Shown: positions 61,338-64,000 of the stretch, piece after piece
How the letters are laid out: each line of letters opens with the position of its first letter
How positions within the stretch are numbered: the stretch's first letter is position 1
Assembly (NCBI RefSeq): GCF_030812255.1
Contig: NZ_JAUSSH010000009.1
Span: forward strand, 1-64,000
Reading direction: 5' to 3'
DNA: 64,000 nt
Source of the DNA: Paeniglutamicibacter psychrophenolicus
GTDB taxonomy: Bacteria; Actinomycetota; Actinomycetes; Actinomycetales; Micrococcaceae
Translations under genes and position numbers: made by a program
The notes under the pieces: generated by a model
Database searches by the model: none
What the model saw: the letters and a program-made list of their open reading frames with translations, nothing else
Told to the model about the DNA's origin: nothing

Positions 61338-63038
61338 ATGAGCCAACTATTGAAGGGACCATCCGTGAATCGGTCATCCGACGAAGACCGTCCACTGCTT
61401 GAAATCAGGGACCTGGCCATCACCTTCTCGACCCCCGAGGGGCCCGTCCATGCAGTGCGCAACGGCCGGCTGACCGTCATGCCCGGGGAAACCGTGGCGA
61501 TCGTGGGGGAGTCGGGTTCCGGCAAATCCACCACGGCGCTTGCCGCCATCGGGCTGCTGCCGGGCAACGGCAAGGTCACCGGCGGGCAGATCATCTTTGA
61601 CGGCGAAGACATCACCCATCCCACCGAGGCAAGGATCGTCGCGCTGCGCGGCAGCTCCATCGGCATGGTTCCGCAGGACCCCATGTCCAACCTCAACCCG
61701 GTGTGGAAGATCGGGTTCCAGGTCAAGGAGACGCTGAAGGCCAACGGCCTGGCGGGAAACAACTCCAAGGAACGTGTCGCCCAGGTCCTGGCCGAGGCGG
61801 GGCTTCCGGATGCCGCAACGCGTGCCGGGCAGTACCCGCACGAGTTCTCCGGCGGCATGCGCCAGCGTGCGCTCATCGCCATCGGACTGGCCTGCCGGCC
61901 GCGCCTGCTTATCGCCGACGAACCGACCAGCGCCCTGGACGTGACGGTGCAGCAGCAGATCCTGGACCACCTGGACACCATGACCAGCGAACTGGGCACC
62001 GCGGTGGTGCTGATCACCCACGACCTTGGTCTTGCGGCCGAGCGCGCCGAGAAGATCGTGGTGATGTACAAGGGGCAGGTGGTGGAATCCGGCCCGGCAC
62101 TGGAGATCCTGCGCAACCCGGTCCACCCCTACACCCAGCGGCTCGTCGCCGCGGCGCCTTCGCTGGCCTCGAAGCGCCTGCAATCCCAGCCGACCGAGGT
62201 CGCCGAGGAAATCAACGCCGTGGTGAAGGTCGAGCATGAGATCGCCGACGAGGACATCTTGCAGATCAAGGACCTGACCAAGGTCTTCAAGATCCGTAGG
62301 GGCCTGGGCCGAAGCGACGACTTCACCGCGGTGGACAACGTGTCCTTCTCGGTCAAGCGCGGCACCACCACGGCCATCGTGGGGGAGTCCGGTTCGGGCA
62401 AATCCACCGTCGCACAGATGGTCTTGAGCCTGCTCAAGCCGACCAGTGGGACCATCACCTTCGACGGACAGGTAATGACCGACCGCACCGAGAACCAGTT
62501 GTTCAAGTTCCGCCGCCGCGTGCAGCCGATCTTCCAGGACCCCTACGGGTCGCTGGACCCGATGTACAGCATCTACCGCACCATCGAGGAGCCGCTGCGG
62601 ATCCACGGCATCGGGGATGCCAAGTCCCGGCAGAACCGGGTCAAGGAGCTGCTCGAGCACGTTTCGATGCCATCCTCCACGATGCACCGGTTCCCCAACG
62701 AGCTCTCCGGCGGGCAGCGCCAGCGCATTGCGATAGCCAGGGCGTTGGCGCTCAAGCCCGAGGTGATCATTTGTGACGAGGCGGTATCCGCGCTGGATGT
62801 GTTGGTGCAGGCACAGATCCTTAACCTGCTCAACAAGTTGCAGGAAGAGCTCAACCTGACGTACCTGTTCATCACTCACGACCTTGCGGTGGTGCGCCAG
62901 ATTGCAGACGATGTTTGCGTGATGGAGCATGGGCGGATCGTGGAGCATTCCACGACCGACGAGGTCTTCAACAACCCCCAGAGCGAGTACACCAAGAACC
63001 TGCTTCGGGCGATTCCCGGAGCCACGTTGATGCTTTAG
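61338..63038 (+). CDS. Fused double ATPase of peptide ABC transporter (DppD-DppF)
   Basis: 566 residues from ATG 61338. Two complete ATPase domains in one chain. Domain 1: GESGSGKSTTALAAIG, FSGGMRQRALIAIGLA, LLIADEPTSALD. Domain 2, from about residue 310: GESGSGKSTVAQMVLS, LSGGQRQRIAIARALA, VIICDEAVSALD. Each has the C-terminal oligopeptide extension (NPVHPYTQRLVAAAPSL; NPQSEYTKNLLRAIPGA). It replaces the separate OppD and OppF subunits and energises the two permeases. Confidence 0.93.
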   Translation: MSQLLKGPSVNRSSDEDRPLLEIRDLAITFSTPEGPVHAVRNGRLTVMPGETVAIVGESGSGKSTTALAAIGLLPGNGKVTGGQIIFDGEDITHPTEARIVALRGSSIGMVPQDPMSNLNPVWKIGFQVKETLKANGLAGNNSKERVAQVLAEAGLPDAATRAGQYPHEFSGGMRQRALIAIGLACRPRLLIADEPTSALDVTVQQQILDHLDTMTSELGTAVVLITHDLGLAAERAEKIVVMYKGQVVESGPALEILRNPVHPYTQRLVAAAPSLASKRLQSQPTEVAEEINAVVKVEHEIADEDILQIKDLTKVFKIRRGLGRSDDFTAVDNVSFSVKRGTTTAIVGESGSGKSTVAQMVLSLLKPTSGTITFDGQVMTDRTENQLFKFRRRVQPIFQDPYGSLDPMYSIYRTIEEPLRIHGIGDAKSRQNRVKELLEHVSMPSSTMHRFPNELSGGQRQRIAIARALALKPEVIICDEAVSALDVLVQAQILNLLNKLQEELNLTYLFITHDLAVVRQIADDVCVMEHGRIVEHSTTDEVFNNPQSEYTKNLLRAIPGATLML

Positions 63039-63080
63039 GAAAGATCCGATCTCAATGACAATTGCGAATTGAGATGAAGT

Positions 63081-63118
63081 AAGTGGAGGGGGATGGCAAA
63101 AGGCTTGCCCCTCCACTT
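63081..63118 (+). terminator. Terminator after ABC ATPase gene
   Basis: AAGTGGAGGGG (63081-63091) pairs with CCCCTCCACTT (63108-63118). A separate dyad, TCTCAAT-N11-ATTGAGA (63050-63056 with 63068-63074), lies just before it. Confidence 0.75.
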
Positions 63119-63488
63119 GCTTATCACAAATGATTTATTGGAAGGCAATCAGTGCCGGGTCGAACGTCATGTTGGGCGATGTTTCCAAACTGTTATAAAT
63201 CCAGCCACGTCAGCCGAGCCTACTTGCGAGTAGTAATTGGCGAAGTTCAATGTGAAGCAGATCCTTGAGTTTTCGCGGCTGTAGCGTCCATCACGTTTGC
63301 GGGCGCCCCCGGGGTGGCGTCGGTCACCACGCCGTCACCCGAATGACACGCCAAATATGAAGCGGTGTTTTTATATCCAACCGGAGGAATCGCGGCTATG
63401 GTTCTAGATTGTGGGGCATCGCACACTGCATGGACCGCATTCGAGCGAAAGCTCGGTTACATGAAGCTCAAGCTAATTAGGAGGAGAA
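63119..63488 (+). other. Upstream region of second binding-protein gene
   Basis: About 370 bases, AT-richer than the genes, probably holding the promoter of the next gene. No clear -35/-10 pair, dyad or small gene was singled out. It ends with AGGAGGAGA, the ribosome-binding site of the following ATG. Confidence 0.4.
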
Positions 63489-64000
63489 ATGCGTGTTCAG
63501 CGTATTTCCAAGGCTGTTGCAGTTGGTGCTGCGCTCGCACTGGCACTGACTGCGTGCGCGCCGGGTGGCGGAAACGCCCCCAGCGAATCGGCAACGACGT
63601 CGGCATCCGGCAGCGGAACCAACACCGTCGAACCGGCGAACTCGGGTCGCGCCGATCTTGGCGAGGTCACGACCAAGGACGATGAAATCAAGGTCACTGT
63701 AGGTGCCCCCGAATTCATCGGCTACAACTCTTACACCCCACAGACCTACTCCACCTACAACTCGGCCATCACCGAGCGCGTGCTCTCAGGGTTCTCCTAC
63801 TTCGGCACCGACGGCAAGATCTACGCGAACGACGACATGGTCACCTACGAGAAGGTCAGCGACGATCCGCTGACCATCAAGTACACGATCAACCCGGATG
63901 CCAAGTGGTCCGACGGAACCCAGATCACCACGGCCGACGCCGTCCTGGCCTGGTCCTTCCAGAACGCCAACCTGAAGAACGCCAAGGGCAAGCAGCTCTT
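63489..64000 (+). CDS. ABC transporter substrate-binding lipoprotein, partial
   Basis: The first 170 codons are present and the gene runs off the window. Signal peptide MRVQRISKAVAVGAALALAL with lipobox LTACAPGGG, a Ser/Thr/Gly-rich linker, then the family-5 fold (ITERVLSGFSYFGTDGKIYA, YTINPDAKWSDGTQITTADA). It is a second binding protein, behind its own upstream region after the transporter operon. It may feed the same permease or begin a second operon. Confidence 0.9.
   Translation, partial: MRVQRISKAVAVGAALALALTACAPGGGNAPSESATTSASGSGTNTVEPANSGRADLGEVTTKDDEIKVTVGAPEFIGYNSYTPQTYSTYNSAITERVLSGFSYFGTDGKIYANDDMVTYEKVSDDPLTIKYTINPDAKWSDGTQITTADAVLAWSFQNANLKNAKGKQL

Noticed and set aside
1-64000. 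CRISPR array or restriction/defence island
   Set aside because: No regularly spaced repeats, cas-like genes, methyltransferase or nuclease-methylase pairs were seen. The YefM-YoeB pair and the dead nuclease are the only related items.

Overview
The window reads as chromosomal DNA from a high-GC actinobacterium, most likely a Micrococcaceae member related to Arthrobacter or Paeniglutamicibacter. That placement is inferred from several things: a SAM-IV class riboswitch ahead of metY-metX, the gene orders rpsB-tsf-pyrH-frr-cdsA and dusB-dgt-dnaG, a DivIVA-motif protein, a Holin-X-like membrane protein, and strongly G/C-ending codons. The first ~120 bases are homopolymer-rich and look like a contig edge or poor sequence.

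Layout. 0.1-9.3 kb: VOC protein; riboswitch-controlled methionine genes metY-metX; a SHOCT protein, an SGNH hydrolase and an alpha/beta hydrolase; remnants of a GntR regulator and of a DMT transporter, the latter next to an intact paralogue; a carboxymuconolactone decarboxylase-like protein. 9.3-19.5 kb is the accessory core. It holds two large paralogous LuxR-type (LAL/MalT-like) regulators. Each is divergent from a small secreted cysteine-containing peptide, with matching conserved blocks in the two intergenic regions. The second peptide heads an operon with two paralogous lipoproteins. After these come an IS5-family transposase remnant, a nuclease pseudogene stopped inside its DRGH motif, and an eroded membrane-protein gene.

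19.7-31 kb: glyS, a GNAT protein, a self-operated YtrA-type GntR regulator with a membrane protein, an LLM flavoprotein, a YefM-YoeB toxin-antitoxin pair, dusB, dgt and dnaG. 31-40.3 kb: two nearly identical tRNA-Asn genes flanking a lipase-maturation-factor-like gene and an ABC-F gene; then a Holin-X-like protein, a CDP-alcohol phosphatidyltransferase, a DMT protein, and two GT4 glycosyltransferases separated by a tRNA with anticodon CAT. 40.3-46.4 kb: a degenerate M23 peptidase-like protein, the conserved rpsB-tsf-pyrH-frr-cdsA block, and a protein with four DivIVA-like motifs.

46.5-53 kb is a carboxylate-uptake region. A LytS/LytTR two-component operon ends in a small membrane protein and a sodium:solute symporter. 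It is divergent from a DUF485-ActP pair whose promoter region carries a CRP/GlxR-like site. 53-57.4 kb: an Lrp/AsnC regulator divergent from a 2-oxoacid dehydrogenase E1alpha-E1beta-E2 operon. 57.5-64 kb: an oligopeptide ABC transporter operon (binding protein, two permeases, a fused double ATPase), followed by a second binding protein cut off by the window end.

The best candidate for an undescribed system is the duplicated regulator/secreted-peptide module at 9.3-17.5 kb.
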